The notes: a model not told the origin generated them from the letters alone. A DNA stretch of 64,000 nucleotides from Virgibacillus halotolerans (GCF_016908515.1 NZ_JAFBEA010000006.1:62001-126000), one strand, 5' to 3'. Positions 1 to 11,005 are shown, counted from the stretch's first letter. Numbers and translations: made by a program.

Positions 1-1475
1 ACCAGTTATTACGTGAACTCGTCGACATCCAATATGCCCGCAATGACATTGATTTTAAACGTGGTACCTTTCGTGTACGAGGTGATTCGGTCGAAGTTAT
101 CCCCGCATCGAGGGATGAAGAGTGTGTTCGTATTGAATTTTTCGGTGATGAAATTGACAGGATACGGGTTGTAGATTCATTAACCGGAGAAATCATCGGG
201 GATCGTGAACATGTAGCTATCTTCCCGGCATCTCACTATGTTACACGTGAAGATAAACTGAAAAAGGCGATTGCAAACATAGAGAAAGAACTGGAAGAGC
301 GGTTAGTTGTTTTACGAGAAGAGAACAAACTTCTGGAAGCGCAAAGAATTGAACAGCGGACCAATTATGATATAGAAATGATGAATGAAATGGGATTTTG
401 CTCTGGTATCGAGAACTACTCCAGACATTTGACCTTACGGGAGGAAGGCGCGACACCATATACCTTGTTTGATTATTTCCCGGACGACTTTCTTGTCGTT
501 GTGGATGAGTCACATGCAACGCTACCACAAATCAGGGGAATGTATAACGGGGACCAAGCCAGAAAAAAAGTACTGGTGGAACATGGGTTTCGGCTTCCAT
601 CCGCATTAGATAACCGTCCATTAACATTTGAAGAATTTGAAGAAAAGACAACACAGCTTGTCTATGTTTCCGCTACACCAGGACCTTACGAGCTGGAACA
701 TTCACCGGAAATGACCGAACAAATTATTCGTCCGACAGGGTTGCTCGATCCGGAAATTGAAGTTCGTCCGATTCACGGTCAAATTGATGACCTGATTGGG
801 GAGATAAACAAACGCACGGAACGGAATGAACGGGTACTTGTGACGACCTTGACGAAAAAGATGTCTGAAGATCTTACCGATTATTTAAAGGAACTTGGTA
901 TGAAGGTAGCCTATTTGCATTCTGAAATAAAAACGCTGGAGCGTACAGAAGTAATTCGGGATTTACGGATTGGAAAATATGATGTATTGATCGGGATCAA
1001 TTTATTGCGTGAAGGACTGGATATTCCAGAAGTTTCACTGGTTGCCATTCTGGATGCCGATAAAGAAGGATTCTTACGATCTGAAAGGTCGCTGATCCAG
1101 ACCATGGGGCGCGCTGCCCGTAACGAGCATGGAGAAGTAGTAATGTATGCAGATAGGATTACGAACTCCATGGAACAGGCAATCAATGAAACAGACAGAC
1201 GTCGTGGCATACAAGAGGCGTACAATCAAAAACACAACATTACACCTAAAACTATTAAGAAAGAAGTACGTGATGTGATCCGGGCAACGGTAGCGGCGGA
1301 GGATCAGGAATCATATGGCAAAAAGGAAAAGAGCTTAACAAAACTATCGAAAGCAGAAAAAGGGAAAGTAATCGACCAAATGGAGAAAGAAATGAGGGAA
1401 GCTGCCAAAGCGCTTAATTTCGAAAAAGCTGCAGAGCTTCGCGATATCGTATTGGAACTTAAAGCTGAGGCGTAA
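1..1475 (+). CDS. uvrB: excinuclease ABC subunit B, 3' part (cut by window start)
   Basis: UvrB is the damage-verifying helicase-like subunit of nucleotide excision repair; UvrA loads it and it recruits UvrC. The frame is open from base 3, so the start codon and Walker A lie upstream of the window. Visible are the DEAD-like box VDESH, the YVSATPG motif, helicase motifs [13 protein letters not shown] and QTMGRAARN, and a C-terminal UVR motif ([21 protein letters not shown]) that contacts UvrC. It ends with TAA 85 bases before the uvrA start, the usual uvrBA operon order of Bacillaceae. Identity is certain; only the start is missing. Confidence 0.97.
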   Translation, partial: QLLRELVDIQYARNDIDFKRGTFRVRGDSVEVIPASRDEECVRIEFFGDEIDRIRVVDSLTGEIIGDREHVAIFPASHYVTREDKLKKAIANIEKELEERLVVLREENKLLEAQRIEQRTNYDIEMMNEMGFCSGIENYSRHLTLREEGATPYTLFDYFPDDFLVVVDESHATLPQIRGMYNGDQARKKVLVEHGFRLPSALDNRPLTFEEFEEKTTQLVYVSATPGPYELEHSPEMTEQIIRPTGLLDPEIEVRPIHGQIDDLIGEINKRTERNERVLVTTLTKKMSEDLTDYLKELGMKVAYLHSEIKTLERTEVIRDLRIGKYDVLIGINLLREGLDIPEVSLVAILDADKEGFLRSERSLIQTMGRAARNEHGEVVMYADRITNSMEQAINETDRRRGIQEAYNQKHNITPKTIKKEVRDVIRATVAAEDQESYGKKEKSLTKLSKAEKGKVIDQMEKEMREAAKALNFEKAAELRDIVLELKAEA

Positions 1476-1560
1476 AACTTATCGCAGTTTGACGGGCAGT
1501 TAAAGCTCTCACACTGAATGAAGTTTGATTATATTTTTCATGTGGAAGGATGACAGGTTC

Positions 1561-4440
1561 ATGCCGAGTAAATCAATTAAAATACAAGGTGCTAGGGCAC
1601 ATAATTTAAAAGATATAGATGTAACAATCCCTAAGAATAAATTGGTCGTGATGACAGGCTTATCGGGATCAGGGAAATCATCATTAGCGTTCGATACCAT
1701 TTATGCAGAGGGACAGCGTCGTTATGTCGAGTCTCTCTCTGCCTATGCCAGGCAATTTCTAGGACAAATGGATAAACCGGATGTGGACGCGATCGAGGGC
1801 TTATCGCCTGCAATATCGATCGACCAAAAAACAACGAGTAAAAATCCACGATCAACGGTAGGAACGGTAACGGAAATTTATGACTATTTGCGGCTGCTCT
1901 ATGCCCGTGCCGGACGTCCAACTTGTCCAAGACATGGCATTGAAATAAGCTCGCAAACCGTACAGCAAATGGTAGATCGTATTTTAGAATATCCAGAGCG
2001 GACGAAATTACAAATTCTGGCTCCTGTTGTTTCTGGTCGTAAAGGTGAACATGTAAAAACGTTTGAAAAGTTGAAACAAGAGGGATACGTGCGCATTCGC
2101 GTAGATAAAGAAATGAAAGAAGTTACCGATGAGATAAAGTTGGAGAAAAACAAAAAACATTCCATTGAAGTTGTTGTTGACCGTATCGTTGTAAAAGAGG
2201 GCGTAGAAAGCCGGCTTAGTGACTCGATTGAAACAGCACTTTCATTGGGCGATGGTAATATTATTGTCGATATTATTGATCAGGAAGAATTGATGTTTAG
2301 TGAAAATCATGCCTGTCCTATTTGCGGATTTTCAATTGGTGAACTCGAACCCCGCCTATTTTCCTTTAATAGTCCATTTGGAGCCTGTCCGACTTGTGAT
2401 GGTTTAGGTACGAATCTCGAGGTGGATCTTGATCTGGTAATTCCAGACTGGAATGTATCGCTAAAGAAACATGCCATTGCAGCATGGGAGCCAATTAGCT
2501 CACAATATTATCCACAGCTTCTGAAAAGTGTTTGTGATCATTACGGAATTGATATGAAAATCCCCGTGAAGGATATTCCAAAAGAACAGATGGATAAAAT
2601 ATTGTATGGCAGTGGCAAAGAAAAAATCCATTTTTACTATGTGAACGATTTTGGAAATGTGCGAGATAATGATATTCAATTTGAAGGTGTATTGAACAAT
2701 ATTGGACGCCGTTATCGGGAAACATCGTCCGATTTTATTCGTGAATCATTAGGTAAATATATGGCACAAACGAACTGTCCGACATGTCTTGGCTACCGAT
2801 TAAAAGAGGAGGCTCTAGCCGTACGCATTAATGGCAAGCACATCAGCAATGTCACAGATTTTTCGATTGTCGAGGCACGGGATTTCTTTGAAAACTTAAA
2901 TCTAACTGAGAAGGAAAGACAAATTGCCAGGATGATTTTGAAAGAAATAGATAACCGACTTGATTTTCTGAATAACGTTGGCCTGGACTATTTAACATTA
3001 TCGCGTGCAGCCGGAACACTTTCGGGTGGGGAGGCGCAACGTATTCGTCTAGCTACACAAATTGGTTCAGCGCTAACAGGTGTATTATATGTACTTGATG
3101 AGCCTTCAATCGGTTTACATCAGCGGGACAATGATCGATTAATTAGTACATTGAAGAGGATGCGTGATCTTGATAACTCACTGATTGTCGTAGAACATGA
3201 TGAAGACACAATGATGGCAGCGGACTGGTTGATCGATATCGGGCCAGGAGCCGGTGAGCATGGCGGAGAAATTGTTGCCAGTGATACACCAGAAAATGTC
3301 ATGAAAAATAAAGAATCGCTCACAGGGAAATATTTATCCGGAGAAAAATTTATCCCTCTACCTGTAAAGCGCCGCAAACCAACAAAACGAAATATAGAAG
3401 TCGTTGAAGCTTCTGAAAATAACTTGAAAAACGTGTCAGTTAAATTTCCAATTGGTTTAATGACAGTCGTTACCGGTGTATCCGGATCGGGAAAAAGTAC
3501 CTTGGTTAATGAAATATTATTTAAGGGGCTTTCCCAAAAGTTGTATCGCGGTAAACGTAAACCTGGAAAACACAAAAGGTTGAATGGCGTTAAGCAAATT
3601 GAAAAAGTAATTGATATTGATCAGTCGCCGATTGGTCGAACACCACGTTCCAATCCGGCGACATATACGAGTGTTTTCGATGATGTCCGAGATGTTTTTG
3701 CGCAAACAAATGAAGCAAAAGTACGCGGGTATAAAAAAGGACGGTTTAGTTTTAATGTCAAAGGTGGTCGCTGTGAAGCCTGCCGTGGTGACGGGATTCT
3801 TAAAATTGAGATGCATTTTCTTCCTGATGTCTATGTGCCATGTGAAGTTTGTAATGGGAAACGTTATAATCGAGAAACGTTGGAAGTGAAATATAAAGGA
3901 AAAAGTATTGCCGATGTATTGGAAATGCGAATTGAAGAAGCATTAGATTTCTTCGCTCCGATTCCGAAAATTAAACGAAAACTGCAAACGATGTATGACG
4001 TTGGTTTAGGCTACATTAAACTTGGACAGCCGGCAACAACCTTATCGGGTGGAGAAGCACAGCGGGTTAAATTAGCGAGTGAGTTGCACAAACGTTCTGA
4101 CGGGAAATCGTTCTATATTTTAGATGAACCAACAACCGGACTGCACACAGATGATATTAGACGATTATTGGATGTATTGCAGCGGCTTGTTGATAATGGG
4201 GATTCTGTATTAATCATTGAACACAATCTTGATGTTATTAAAACAGCGGATCATATTATTGACCTTGGTCCTGAAGGCGGAGACCGTGGTGGACAAATTA
4301 TTGCTACAGGTACACCAGAGCAAATTGCCGCGGTAGAGGATTCGTATACCGGCCGTTATTTAAAGCCTGTTCTAGAACGGGATCGGAAGCTTACAGAAGC
4401 TATGGTTGAGCAACGGGAAAAAGTGACTGCCAAGCAATGA
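1561..4440 (+). CDS. uvrA: excinuclease ABC subunit A
   Basis: UvrA is the dimeric ABC-type ATPase that finds bulky DNA lesions. The 959-residue product has the family length. It shows Walker A sites [10 protein letters not shown] near residue 30 and [10 protein letters not shown] near residue 640, two LSGGEAQR signatures, and zinc-binding Cys motifs (CPICGF, CPTC, CEACRG, CEVCNG). I chose ATG 1561 over the in-frame ATG 1525 because GGAAGG lies about ten bases upstream and the protein then begins [15 protein letters not shown], as the family does. It follows uvrB on the same strand and is closed by a hairpin after the stop. Confidence 0.97.
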   Translation: MPSKSIKIQGARAHNLKDIDVTIPKNKLVVMTGLSGSGKSSLAFDTIYAEGQRRYVESLSAYARQFLGQMDKPDVDAIEGLSPAISIDQKTTSKNPRSTVGTVTEIYDYLRLLYARAGRPTCPRHGIEISSQTVQQMVDRILEYPERTKLQILAPVVSGRKGEHVKTFEKLKQEGYVRIRVDKEMKEVTDEIKLEKNKKHSIEVVVDRIVVKEGVESRLSDSIETALSLGDGNIIVDIIDQEELMFSENHACPICGFSIGELEPRLFSFNSPFGACPTCDGLGTNLEVDLDLVIPDWNVSLKKHAIAAWEPISSQYYPQLLKSVCDHYGIDMKIPVKDIPKEQMDKILYGSGKEKIHFYYVNDFGNVRDNDIQFEGVLNNIGRRYRETSSDFIRESLGKYMAQTNCPTCLGYRLKEEALAVRINGKHISNVTDFSIVEARDFFENLNLTEKERQIARMILKEIDNRLDFLNNVGLDYLTLSRAAGTLSGGEAQRIRLATQIGSALTGVLYVLDEPSIGLHQRDNDRLISTLKRMRDLDNSLIVVEHDEDTMMAADWLIDIGPGAGEHGGEIVASDTPENVMKNKESLTGKYLSGEKFIPLPVKRRKPTKRNIEVVEASENNLKNVSVKFPIGLMTVVTGVSGSGKSTLVNEILFKGLSQKLYRGKRKPGKHKRLNGVKQIEKVIDIDQSPIGRTPRSNPATYTSVFDDVRDVFAQTNEAKVRGYKKGRFSFNVKGGRCEACRGDGILKIEMHFLPDVYVPCEVCNGKRYNRETLEVKYKGKSIADVLEMRIEEALDFFAPIPKIKRKLQTMYDVGLGYIKLGQPATTLSGGEAQRVKLASELHKRSDGKSFYILDEPTTGLHTDDIRRLLDVLQRLVDNGDSVLIIEHNLDVIKTADHIIDLGPEGGDRGGQIIATGTPEQIAAVEDSYTGRYLKPVLERDRKLTEAMVEQREKVTAKQ

Positions 4441-4444
4441 TGGT

Positions 4445-4475
4445 AGCAGGAAGCGGTTGAGGCTTCCTGCTTTAT
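4445..4475 (+). terminator. terminator-like hairpin after uvrA
   Basis: Inverted repeat AGCAGGAAGC / GCTTCCTGCT with a 7-base loop directly after the uvrA stop, followed by a weak T-rich stretch. Confidence 0.6.
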
Positions 4476-4599
4476 CTGTTTTGACTGGTTGACGAAGCTA
4501 TTGTTGACAAATAACTTACCCAATTCCAGACAAATTTTTTGACGCAACTGTATCATTCACGTAAGGTAAAATAGGTAGTAAGTTGGGAGGAAGAAATAG

Positions 4600-4953
4600 A
4601 TGAAACCGATTGAGATTAATAAAGTACAAGAAAAGCTGGAAAACTATGTTAATAAAGATGTCTATGTCCATCTGGAAACAACAAATGGCGCTTACGCAAG
4701 CCATGTTAACAAGAATGCCTATAATGTTGGTGCATATATTCGCAATGCTAAAGTTACATTTAAGCAGGCGAAGATCGTCGGAAGCGAAAATGTTTATCGT
4801 GTCGGATTGAAAATGGAAATGGGTTGGATTTATGCAGAAGGTCTGACAGATTATACGATGCATGAGGATACAAAATTATTACTTGCAGGTCATGACCGGG
4901 AAGGTCGTTTAATGGTTTCCCTGCAAATCAGTGAAACACCCTTTAATTATTAA
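4600..4953 (+). CDS. yojF: YojF family protein (DUF1806)
   Basis: A 117-residue soluble protein of the Bacillus YojF family, of unknown biochemical role. In B. subtilis yojF sits next to the bacillithiol deacetylase gene bshB2, and the same pairing is seen here: the next gene starts 21 bases later. GGGAGGAAG precedes the ATG. No signal peptide or membrane segment is visible. A link to bacillithiol metabolism is suggested only by the conserved pairing. Confidence 0.82.
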   Translation: MKPIEINKVQEKLENYVNKDVYVHLETTNGAYASHVNKNAYNVGAYIRNAKVTFKQAKIVGSENVYRVGLKMEMGWIYAEGLTDYTMHEDTKLLLAGHDREGRLMVSLQISETPFNY

Positions 4954-4973
4954 GCAAAGGATTGGTGAAAAAT

Positions 4974-5645
4974 ATGGAAAAACATGTAGTTGTTATATAT
5001 CCTCATCCAGATGATGAATCATTTGGTGCTGCGGGAACGATTGCCCAATTTCGAACACAAGGGGTATCTGTGACTTATCTATGTGGAACGCTTGGGGAAA
5101 TGGGAAGAAACATGGGAAATCCGCCATTTGCAAATCGTGAAACATTGCCGGAAATTCGTAAACAAGAACTGATTGAGGCATGTAAGGTGCTGGATATGGA
5201 ATTAAGTATGCTAGGCTATCGTGATAAAACACTGGAATATGAAGATCGGCAGGAAGTAGCGATGCATTTAAAATCAATTTTAGATGAAATGGAACCAAGC
5301 TTGGTCATTACGCATTATCCTGGATATGCAGTGCACCCAGACCATAATGCCCTAGGAGCCGCGGCAATTGAGGCCGTAAAATTAATGGAACCGGGAAAAC
5401 GGCCAACCGTTTGGGCACAGGCTTTTAGCAATAATTTTAAAGAAGCGCTTGGACAACCGGATATTAACAATGATATTTCTGATCAAATTGATAAGAAGAT
5501 AGAAGCTATTTTTTGTCATGATTCGCAAGCAGGCGGGGTGATCAGTCAAAGGAATAAAACAGAGAATAACAAAATCGATTTGAAAGCAGAAGCGCAAAAG
5601 CAAATGGGACAAGAACAATTTTATACTTGGGATTTTAATTCCTAA
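4974..5645 (+). CDS. bshB2: bacillithiol biosynthesis deacetylase BshB2
   Basis: Zinc-dependent LmbE/PIG-L family deacetylase. It removes acetyl from GlcNAc-malate, the second step of bacillithiol synthesis, or from related bacillithiol conjugates. The zinc motif PHPDDE is at residues 10-15 and a conserved HYPGYAVHPDHN segment near residue 112 supplies further ligand and catalytic residues. The frame also has TTG 4962 and GTG 4965. ATG 4974 is preferred because GGTGA lies five bases upstream and the protein then starts MEKHVVVIYPHPDDE. A hairpin terminator follows directly. Confidence 0.9.
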   Translation: MEKHVVVIYPHPDDESFGAAGTIAQFRTQGVSVTYLCGTLGEMGRNMGNPPFANRETLPEIRKQELIEACKVLDMELSMLGYRDKTLEYEDRQEVAMHLKSILDEMEPSLVITHYPGYAVHPDHNALGAAAIEAVKLMEPGKRPTVWAQAFSNNFKEALGQPDINNDISDQIDKKIEAIFCHDSQAGGVISQRNKTENNKIDLKAEAQKQMGQEQFYTWDFNS

Positions 5646-5681
5646 CAATAAGTCTCCTTATTCATAAGGGGACTTATTGTT
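5644..5681 (+). terminator. rho-independent terminator after bshB2
   Basis: Long inverted repeat around AACAATAAGTC / GACTTATTGTT overlapping the bshB2 stop, followed by a short T-rich tail. Confidence 0.75.
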
Positions 5682-5779
5682 GTTGCGTTCAATCATTTAT
5701 TGTAATCGCATATAGATAAATAATGGTTATAATCCGCATAGGATAGGGAAAGTAATATAATGAACTGGGAGGTAATAAA

Positions 5780-5974
5780 GTGAAACGACTTTATCGATCA
5801 AATTCTAATCGGATGGTAGCGGGCATATTTGGTGGTTTAAGCGACTATTTGAATATCGACGCAACAGTTTTACGATTGCTGTTTATTATTGGATTATTTT
5901 TTAGTGTATTTACATTGGCACTTGTGTATGTAGTTGCTGCAGTTATTATTCCGAATGAACGGGAGGTGCATTAA
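5780..5974 (+). CDS. PspC domain membrane protein (YvlC-like)
   Basis: A 64-residue PspC-domain protein: a short basic N-terminus (KRLYRSNSNRMVAGIFGGLSDY) followed by one long hydrophobic segment at about residues 28-57. PspC proteins take part in envelope-stress sensing; B. subtilis YvlC is the likely counterpart. The start is GTG 5780 with GGGAGG nine bases upstream. Its stop overlaps the next ATG by one base (TAATG), so the two genes are translationally coupled, matching the B. subtilis yvlCD order. Function is inferred from the domain. Confidence 0.8.
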   Translation: MKRLYRSNSNRMVAGIFGGLSDYLNIDATVLRLLFIIGLFFSVFTLALVYVVAAVIIPNEREVH

Positions 5975-6330
5975 TGCTGCTTCGTTGGTTTTTATCGATA
6001 TTTTTTAATGCGATTGCACTGATTGCGGTTGCGCAGTTATTCAATTCGTTTACATTGGAAGGTTTTGGCCCCGCATTGATAGCAAGTTTTATTTTATCGA
6101 TATTAAATGTGATTGTGAAGCCGATTCTCGTTATCTTTACATTGCCGATAACGGTTGTCACACTAGGACTATTCCTGTTTGTCATTAATGCTGTTACATT
6201 AATGATCACGCAAGGTCTAATGGGATCGACCTTTGTGATAGATGGATTTGGAACCGCAATTATCGCATCGATTGTAATATCGATTATTAATTTACTTTTA
6301 AACAGCCTGATCAGAGATTCCACCAGATGA
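5974..6330 (+). CDS. phage holin family 4 type membrane protein (YvlD-like)
   Basis: A 118-residue integral membrane protein with four predicted hydrophobic segments and almost no loops, of the holin-4 superfamily typified by B. subtilis YvlD. Despite the family name there is no phage context. Its coupling to a PspC-domain gene suggests a role in membrane homeostasis rather than lysis. It starts at ATG 5974, overlapping the upstream stop. A terminator follows at 6338. Confidence 0.8.
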   Translation: MLLRWFLSIFFNAIALIAVAQLFNSFTLEGFGPALIASFILSILNVIVKPILVIFTLPITVVTLGLFLFVINAVTLMITQGLMGSTFVIDGFGTAIIASIVISIINLLLNSLIRDSTR

Positions 6331-6337
6331 TGTTTGG

Positions 6338-6362
6338 CGCAGACTTCTACGTCTGCGTTTTT
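6338..6362 (+). terminator. rho-independent terminator
   Basis: CGCAGAC / GTCTGCG stem with a 6-base loop followed by five T, between the yvlD-like gene and hprK. Confidence 0.85.
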
Positions 6363-6450
6363 ATATTGCAAAATAGACAAATGACAAGTTTTTATGATCT
6401 GTATATGCTACAATAATACACAGCTAAATGGTCTGGAGGGATGAGTTTAA

Positions 6451-7386
6451 ATGGATATGGTGCGAACGAAAGATTTATTGGAAAATTTCACACTTACTTT
6501 AGTCGCTGGTGAAGATGGTTTACATAGAGAAATTATTACAAGTGATATTTCCCGTCCGGGGATTGAAATGACAGGTTTCTTTGAATATTATCCAAAAGAG
6601 CGGTTACAATTAATTGGAAAGACAGAAATGGCTTATTTCCTATCGCTTAGTGATGAACAAAGAAAGGATCGGGCCGAGCGGTTGTGCACAGATATTACAC
6701 CGGGGATTGTGATTTCGCGCGGGATGGACATCCCTGAAAGTATGATTGAAGCGGCAAATAAATCCGGCGTACCGATTCTTCAATCTCCAAGAAAGACAAC
6801 GCGTGTTATTAGCAGACTGACCAATTACCTGGAGGCAAAATATGCACCGTCGACTGCAGTTCACGGGGTGCTTGTGGACGTTTACGGTGTAGGTGTCCTG
6901 ATTACGGGACAGAGCGGTGTAGGTAAAAGTGAGACTGCATTAGAATTGGTTAAACGCGGACATCGGCTTGTAGCGGATGATAGTGTAGAAATTCGCCAAG
7001 AGGACTACGATAGTCTGATTGGAAATTCACCTCCATTGATTGAACATTTATTGGAGATCCGCGGCTTGGGAATTATTAATGTGATGACACTTTTTGGTGC
7101 AGGATCTGTTCGTAACTACAAAAAGATCTCGCTGATTATGAATTTGGAACTATGGGATGAGAAAAAGCAATATGACCGTCTTGGTTTAGAAGAAGAGACA
7201 ATGAAAATTATGGATGTACATGTTCCGAAATTAATCGTCCCAGTCCGTCCAGGTAGGAATCTTGCCGTAATTATTGAAGTTGCAGCAATGAATTTCCGGT
7301 TGAAACGGATGGGTGTTAATGCAGCAGAGGAATTTTCTGACCGATTAACGAAAATGATTGAACAAGAAAAAGACGGATTGGAATAG
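6451..7386 (+). CDS. hprK: HPr kinase/phosphorylase
   Basis: Bifunctional enzyme that phosphorylates and dephosphorylates Ser46 of HPr and Crh, setting carbon catabolite repression through CcpA. The 311-residue product has the P-loop GQSGVGKSE near residue 153 and the family signature [10 protein letters not shown] near residue 204. The N-terminal half is the MurF-like domain. GGAGGG precedes ATG 6451; the in-frame ATG at codon 3 is an alternative. It heads the hprK-lgt-yvoD-ppaX-yvoF cluster. The partner protein Crh is encoded 12 kb downstream. Confidence 0.96.
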   Translation: MDMVRTKDLLENFTLTLVAGEDGLHREIITSDISRPGIEMTGFFEYYPKERLQLIGKTEMAYFLSLSDEQRKDRAERLCTDITPGIVISRGMDIPESMIEAANKSGVPILQSPRKTTRVISRLTNYLEAKYAPSTAVHGVLVDVYGVGVLITGQSGVGKSETALELVKRGHRLVADDSVEIRQEDYDSLIGNSPPLIEHLLEIRGLGIINVMTLFGAGSVRNYKKISLIMNLELWDEKKQYDRLGLEEETMKIMDVHVPKLIVPVRPGRNLAVIIEVAAMNFRLKRMGVNAAEEFSDRLTKMIEQEKDGLE

Positions 7387-7398
7387 GAGTGATTGTTT

Positions 7399-8241
7399 AT
7401 GACATGTGATGCCCCTTCACTCAATAGGGTCTTTTTGCAGCTAGGTCCGTTGCCTATTTATTGGTACGGCGTTATTATCGCAGCTGGAGCATTTCTTGGG
7501 CTGTATTTAGCTACAAAGGAAAGTGATCGTCTCGGTTTAAAAAAAGATTTAATTGTTGATCTAATTGTATTTGCTATCCCAATAGCAATCATTTCTGCAC
7601 GTATTTATTATGTTATTTTTGAATGGGATCGATATGTCGGAGAGCCGTGGTGGAAAATGTTTGCGATCTGGGAAGGTGGCATTGCCATCCATGGTGCATT
7701 AATTGGCTCTGTCATCACAGCCATTATTTACGCCCGGGTGAAAAAGGTATCCTTTTGGCAATTAGCAGATATACTGGCACCAAGTCTCATTTTAGGGCAG
7801 GCAATCGGGCGTTGGGGTAACTTTATGAATCAGGAAGCACATGGTGGACCAATCGCCGAATCTACATATAATAGTTTTCACCAATATTTACCTGACTTTA
7901 TTATGAATCAGATGTGTATTGATGGGGTCATGTATCACCCAACCTTTTTATATGAGTCATTTTGGAATATATTGGTATTTATACTATTACTTGTTCTGCG
8001 CCGATTTAATCCATTACGTGGGGAAATATTTTTAACCTATATGATTGCTTATTCAGTTGGACGTTTCTTTATTGAAGGATTGCGTACAGATAGTTTGTAC
8101 ATTATTGGTCAGCTTCGTACTGCGCAAACAATCTCTGTACTACTAATTATCCTAGCAATTATTCTGATTATTTACCGACGGGTAACGAATCAGGCAGACA
8201 AACATTATGACGGTAAGCGGGTAGTTAAAAGGAAAAAATAA
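7399..8241 (+). CDS. lgt: prolipoprotein diacylglyceryl transferase
   Basis: Polytopic membrane enzyme that transfers diacylglycerol from phosphatidylglycerol to the lipobox cysteine of prelipoproteins. The 280-residue protein has about seven hydrophobic segments. It shows the signature region [16 protein letters not shown] near residue 135, HPTFLYES near residue 178 and [10 protein letters not shown] near residue 218. ATG 7399 is chosen over TTG 7393 because GGAGTGA is correctly spaced for it. It lies 12 bases after hprK, so they are cotranscribed. Likely substrates in this window include the peptide- and metal-binding lipoproteins. Confidence 0.95.
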   Translation: MTCDAPSLNRVFLQLGPLPIYWYGVIIAAGAFLGLYLATKESDRLGLKKDLIVDLIVFAIPIAIISARIYYVIFEWDRYVGEPWWKMFAIWEGGIAIHGALIGSVITAIIYARVKKVSFWQLADILAPSLILGQAIGRWGNFMNQEAHGGPIAESTYNSFHQYLPDFIMNQMCIDGVMYHPTFLYESFWNILVFILLLVLRRFNPLRGEIFLTYMIAYSVGRFFIEGLRTDSLYIIGQLRTAQTISVLLIILAIILIIYRRVTNQADKHYDGKRVVKRKK

Positions 8242-8276
8242 CATGTATTCTGATTGGTAAGAAAGAGGGAAGCGAA

Positions 8277-9236
8277 ATGACAGGCATAATGACACGTGGG
8301 TTACGTCAAGGTTTAAACGTAACCTGGACATTGGGAAAGGTTATCTTTCCCATTACATTAATTGTAACTATATTACAATATACACCTGTATTACCTTGGG
8401 TAATTAAACAGTTGAGTCCTATCATGGGATTGCTTGGCTTATCTGGGGAAGCAGCAGTACCACTTGTTCTAGGTAATGCACTGAATTTATACGCTGGGAT
8501 CGCTGCTATCATTTCGTTCGACTTTACAGTGAAGGAAGTATTTATCATGGCTATCATGCTATCCTTCTCGCACAATTTATTTATTGAATCAACAGTTGCC
8601 TCTCGTGTAGGTGTCAATTGGTGGTTAATATCTGGAATCCGGATCGGGCTGGCCCTTCTGGCAGCATTTGTTATCAATCTCGTATGGAGCGGGGGTGCTG
8701 AACAGGCGCAATATGGATTTATCACATCCCAAAGCACAGACTTCAATGGCTGGCAGGGTCTTGCACTTCACGGACTACAAACGGCTCTTATTGCAGTAAT
8801 CCAGTTGGCATGTATTGTTATCCCGTTAATGATTGTGATGCAATTTTTAAGAGAGAAGGGCTGGTTGACCGTTTTCTCTAATAAATTTGCTCCATTTACA
8901 CGTGTACTTGGAATGGAAAGAAATACATCCATGACACTGGTGGCGGGATTAACAATCGGATTGGCCTATGGTGCTGGTTTAATGATCCAAGCTGTTAAAG
9001 AAGATGGTGTATCAAAGAAGGATATGCATTTGGCATTGATATTTCTTGTAGCATGTCATGCGGTTGTGGAGGACACACTCGTCTTTATCCCGTTAGGCAT
9101 TCCAGTGTGGCCATTACTTGTCATTCGACTGACAACGGCGATTATATTAACAATGATTGTAGGCTATATATGGAATAGAAAAGATTCACGGAAAAGGAAG
9201 GAAATAGAGAATGAGCATACGTACAATACTGTTTGA
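8277..9236 (+). CDS. yvoD: nucleoside-recognition (gate) domain membrane protein, YvoD-like
   Basis: A 319-residue polytopic membrane protein with two nucleoside-recognition/gate-like halves (each with small-residue-rich helices such as GNALNLYAGIAAI and GLTIGLAYGAG). Substrate is unknown. Position between lgt and ppaX matches B. subtilis yvoD exactly. A GAGGGAAG Shine-Dalgarno precedes ATG 8277. The 3' end overlaps ppaX by 26 bases, indicating translational coupling. A transport or spore-related role is only inferred from the domain. Confidence 0.82.
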   Translation: MTGIMTRGLRQGLNVTWTLGKVIFPITLIVTILQYTPVLPWVIKQLSPIMGLLGLSGEAAVPLVLGNALNLYAGIAAIISFDFTVKEVFIMAIMLSFSHNLFIESTVASRVGVNWWLISGIRIGLALLAAFVINLVWSGGAEQAQYGFITSQSTDFNGWQGLALHGLQTALIAVIQLACIVIPLMIVMQFLREKGWLTVFSNKFAPFTRVLGMERNTSMTLVAGLTIGLAYGAGLMIQAVKEDGVSKKDMHLALIFLVACHAVVEDTLVFIPLGIPVWPLLVIRLTTAIILTMIVGYIWNRKDSRKRKEIENEHTYNTV

Positions 9237-9846
9237 TCTTGATGGAACATTGATCGATACGAACGAATTAATTATTGCGTCTTTCACCCATACATTTAAT
9301 CATTACCAATTAAACTACACCAGAGATGAAATTATTGGGTTTAATGGACCACCATTAACGGATACTTTTCATCAGATTGATCCAGCGCGTGCTGAAATGA
9401 TGATTAAAACATACAGAAAACATAATCTGGCGGAACATGATAACTATGTGACAGCTTTTCCACACGTCATTGAGACGATGGAGGTATTGAGGAGTAAGCA
9501 GATTAGGCTAGGTGTTGTAACAACAAAAATGAATGCGGCCGTAACAATGGGTCTAACGTTGACTGGGTTGGATGCTTACTTTGATACAGTGATTACCTTG
9601 GATGATGTAACCCATCCAAAGCCACATCCGGAACCAGTTATTAAAGCAATGGAGGAACTGAATGCAGATGCTTCTACCACATTAATGGTTGGGGACAATT
9701 ACCATGATATAGAATCGGGAAAAAATGCCGGTGTTCAAACGGCGGGTGTAGCATGGTCCCTTAAGGGAAAAGAACATCTTTTAGCCTATGATCCGACTTA
9801 TATGTTAGATGATATACGTGACTTGTTAGATGTTTTAGAGGTGTAA
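9211..9846 (+). CDS. ppaX: pyrophosphatase PpaX
   Basis: HAD-superfamily phosphatase that hydrolyses the pyrophosphate released when HPr kinase/phosphorylase dephosphorylates P-Ser-HPr, which gives the cluster its logic with hprK. Residues 8-14 carry the nucleophile motif DLDGTLI, motif II is VVTTK near residue 107, and VGDNYHD near residue 170 is motif IV. The 211-residue length fits the family. The start lies inside the end of yvoD and has GGAAGGAAA upstream. Confidence 0.93.
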   Translation: MSIRTILFDLDGTLIDTNELIIASFTHTFNHYQLNYTRDEIIGFNGPPLTDTFHQIDPARAEMMIKTYRKHNLAEHDNYVTAFPHVIETMEVLRSKQIRLGVVTTKMNAAVTMGLTLTGLDAYFDTVITLDDVTHPKPHPEPVIKAMEELNADASTTLMVGDNYHDIESGKNAGVQTAGVAWSLKGKEHLLAYDPTYMLDDIRDLLDVLEV

Positions 9847-9849
9847 ATC

Positions 9850-10353
9850 ATGCGGAAAACCGAACGCTATCCCGTTGAAAACGCGAATTCACTTTGGCAA
9901 ATATATAAGACTGTTTCTTTCTGGAAAGTTGTCAAAAACTTTATCGTTATCCAGCTTGGAAGATACATGCCTTTTTTGAGTGTTAAAAATTGGCTGTATC
10001 GTACTTTTTTAAGGATGAAGGTAGGCCATCAGGCTGCATTTGCTTTGATGGTTATGCCTGACACAATGTTTCCTGAAAAAATAGTAGTTGGGAGAAATAG
10101 TGTTATTGGTTATAATACAACGATTTTAGCGCATGAATATCTGATTGAAGAGTACCGAATTGGTGAGGTGATCATTGGTGATCATGTATTAATTGGTGCT
10201 AACACAACCATATTGCCTGGTGTGACAATTGGTGATCATGCGGTTATTTCCGCAAGTACACTCGTCAATAAAGACGTCCCACCAGGTGCGTTTGTAGGCG
10301 GAAATCCAATGCAACTGATCTACACGAAAGAAGAAATGGAAAAACGAAAATGA
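9850..10353 (+). CDS. yvoF: hexapeptide-repeat acyltransferase, YvoF-like
   Basis: A 167-residue putative O-acetyltransferase of the left-handed beta-helix family. Hexapeptide repeats run from about residue 75 to 155 (VIIGDHVLIGANTTILPGV, then TIGDHAVISASTLV), ending in the family's typical GGNPM turn. The N-terminal third is helical and basic. It begins three bases after ppaX and ends the hprK cluster in the B. subtilis order. The acceptor substrate cannot be read from sequence. Confidence 0.85.
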   Translation: MRKTERYPVENANSLWQIYKTVSFWKVVKNFIVIQLGRYMPFLSVKNWLYRTFLRMKVGHQAAFALMVMPDTMFPEKIVVGRNSVIGYNTTILAHEYLIEEYRIGEVIIGDHVLIGANTTILPGVTIGDHAVISASTLVNKDVPPGAFVGGNPMQLIYTKEEMEKRK

Positions 10354-10373
10354 ACAGATAAGTAGGTGAGCAA

Positions 10374-10922
10374 ATGGAAATCCCGACGGGCGTACTACCT
10401 GCAATCAGAAAAATGAAAGACTTCGACCGTGCCTTGAAAAGTAAGCATGCATCAATCGTGCTACTGGAAACAAGACTTTCACAATTGAAAAGTATGGTTA
10501 CTTATGCAAAACGGGAGCATAAAAAAGTACTGATCCATTTTGATTTAATCCAAGGATTAAAAGCAGATGAATACGGTATGGAATATTTAATCCGGGAAGT
10601 AAAACCGGATGGCATCTTATCAACGAGAGGGAACATTATAACGTTAGCCAGGAAAAATAATTTACTGGCTATTCAGCGGATGTTCCTGCTAGATAGCTTA
10701 GCACTGGATCACAATATTAAATTGATTGAGCGATCACGACCGGATTGTGTCGAGGTACTTCCAGGATTGATGCCAAGTATTGTAGAACAGATAAAGGAAG
10801 AGACCAACTTGCCAGTGATTGCTGGGGGGCTTATCAAAGAGCAAAATCAAATAGCAGCAGCATACGAAGCAGGAGCTATTGCTGTTTCTACATCTAATAT
10901 CGATCTATGGCAATTTGATTGA
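10374..10922 (+). CDS. glpP: glycerol-3-phosphate responsive antiterminator
   Basis: GlpP binds glycerol-3-phosphate and then the leader RNA of glp genes, preventing early termination. The 182-residue protein shows the family's TIM-barrel-like signature stretches: HFDLIQGL near residue 57, KPDGILSTRGN near 79 and PVIAGGLI near 148. In B. subtilis the order is glpP-glpF-glpK-glpD; here glpF and glpK are absent and the glpD leader follows 60 bases later. It may be cotranscribed with the end of the yvoF cluster (20-base spacing). Confidence 0.93.
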   Translation: MEIPTGVLPAIRKMKDFDRALKSKHASIVLLETRLSQLKSMVTYAKREHKKVLIHFDLIQGLKADEYGMEYLIREVKPDGILSTRGNIITLARKNNLLAIQRMFLLDSLALDHNIKLIERSRPDCVEVLPGLMPSIVEQIKEETNLPVIAGGLIKEQNQIAAAYEAGAIAVSTSNIDLWQFD

Positions 10923-10939
10923 TCGTATATGAAATCAAA

Positions 10940-10967
10940 TTGCTATACGAAATGATATATATATGAT
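10940..10967 (+). promoter_or_regulatory. candidate sigma-A promoter of glpD
   Basis: TTGCTA (10940-10945) and TATGAT (10962-10967) spaced by 16 bases, upstream of the leader hairpin. The region is AT-rich, so the assignment is moderate. Confidence 0.5.
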
Positions 10968-11005
10968 ATAGTGAAGTTAAGTTAATAAGTTCCGGACGGA
11001 GAATT

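Noticed and set aside
5974-6330. Phage holin as sign of a prophage
   Set aside because: The family name is historical; there are no phage genes nearby and the order equals B. subtilis yvlCD.
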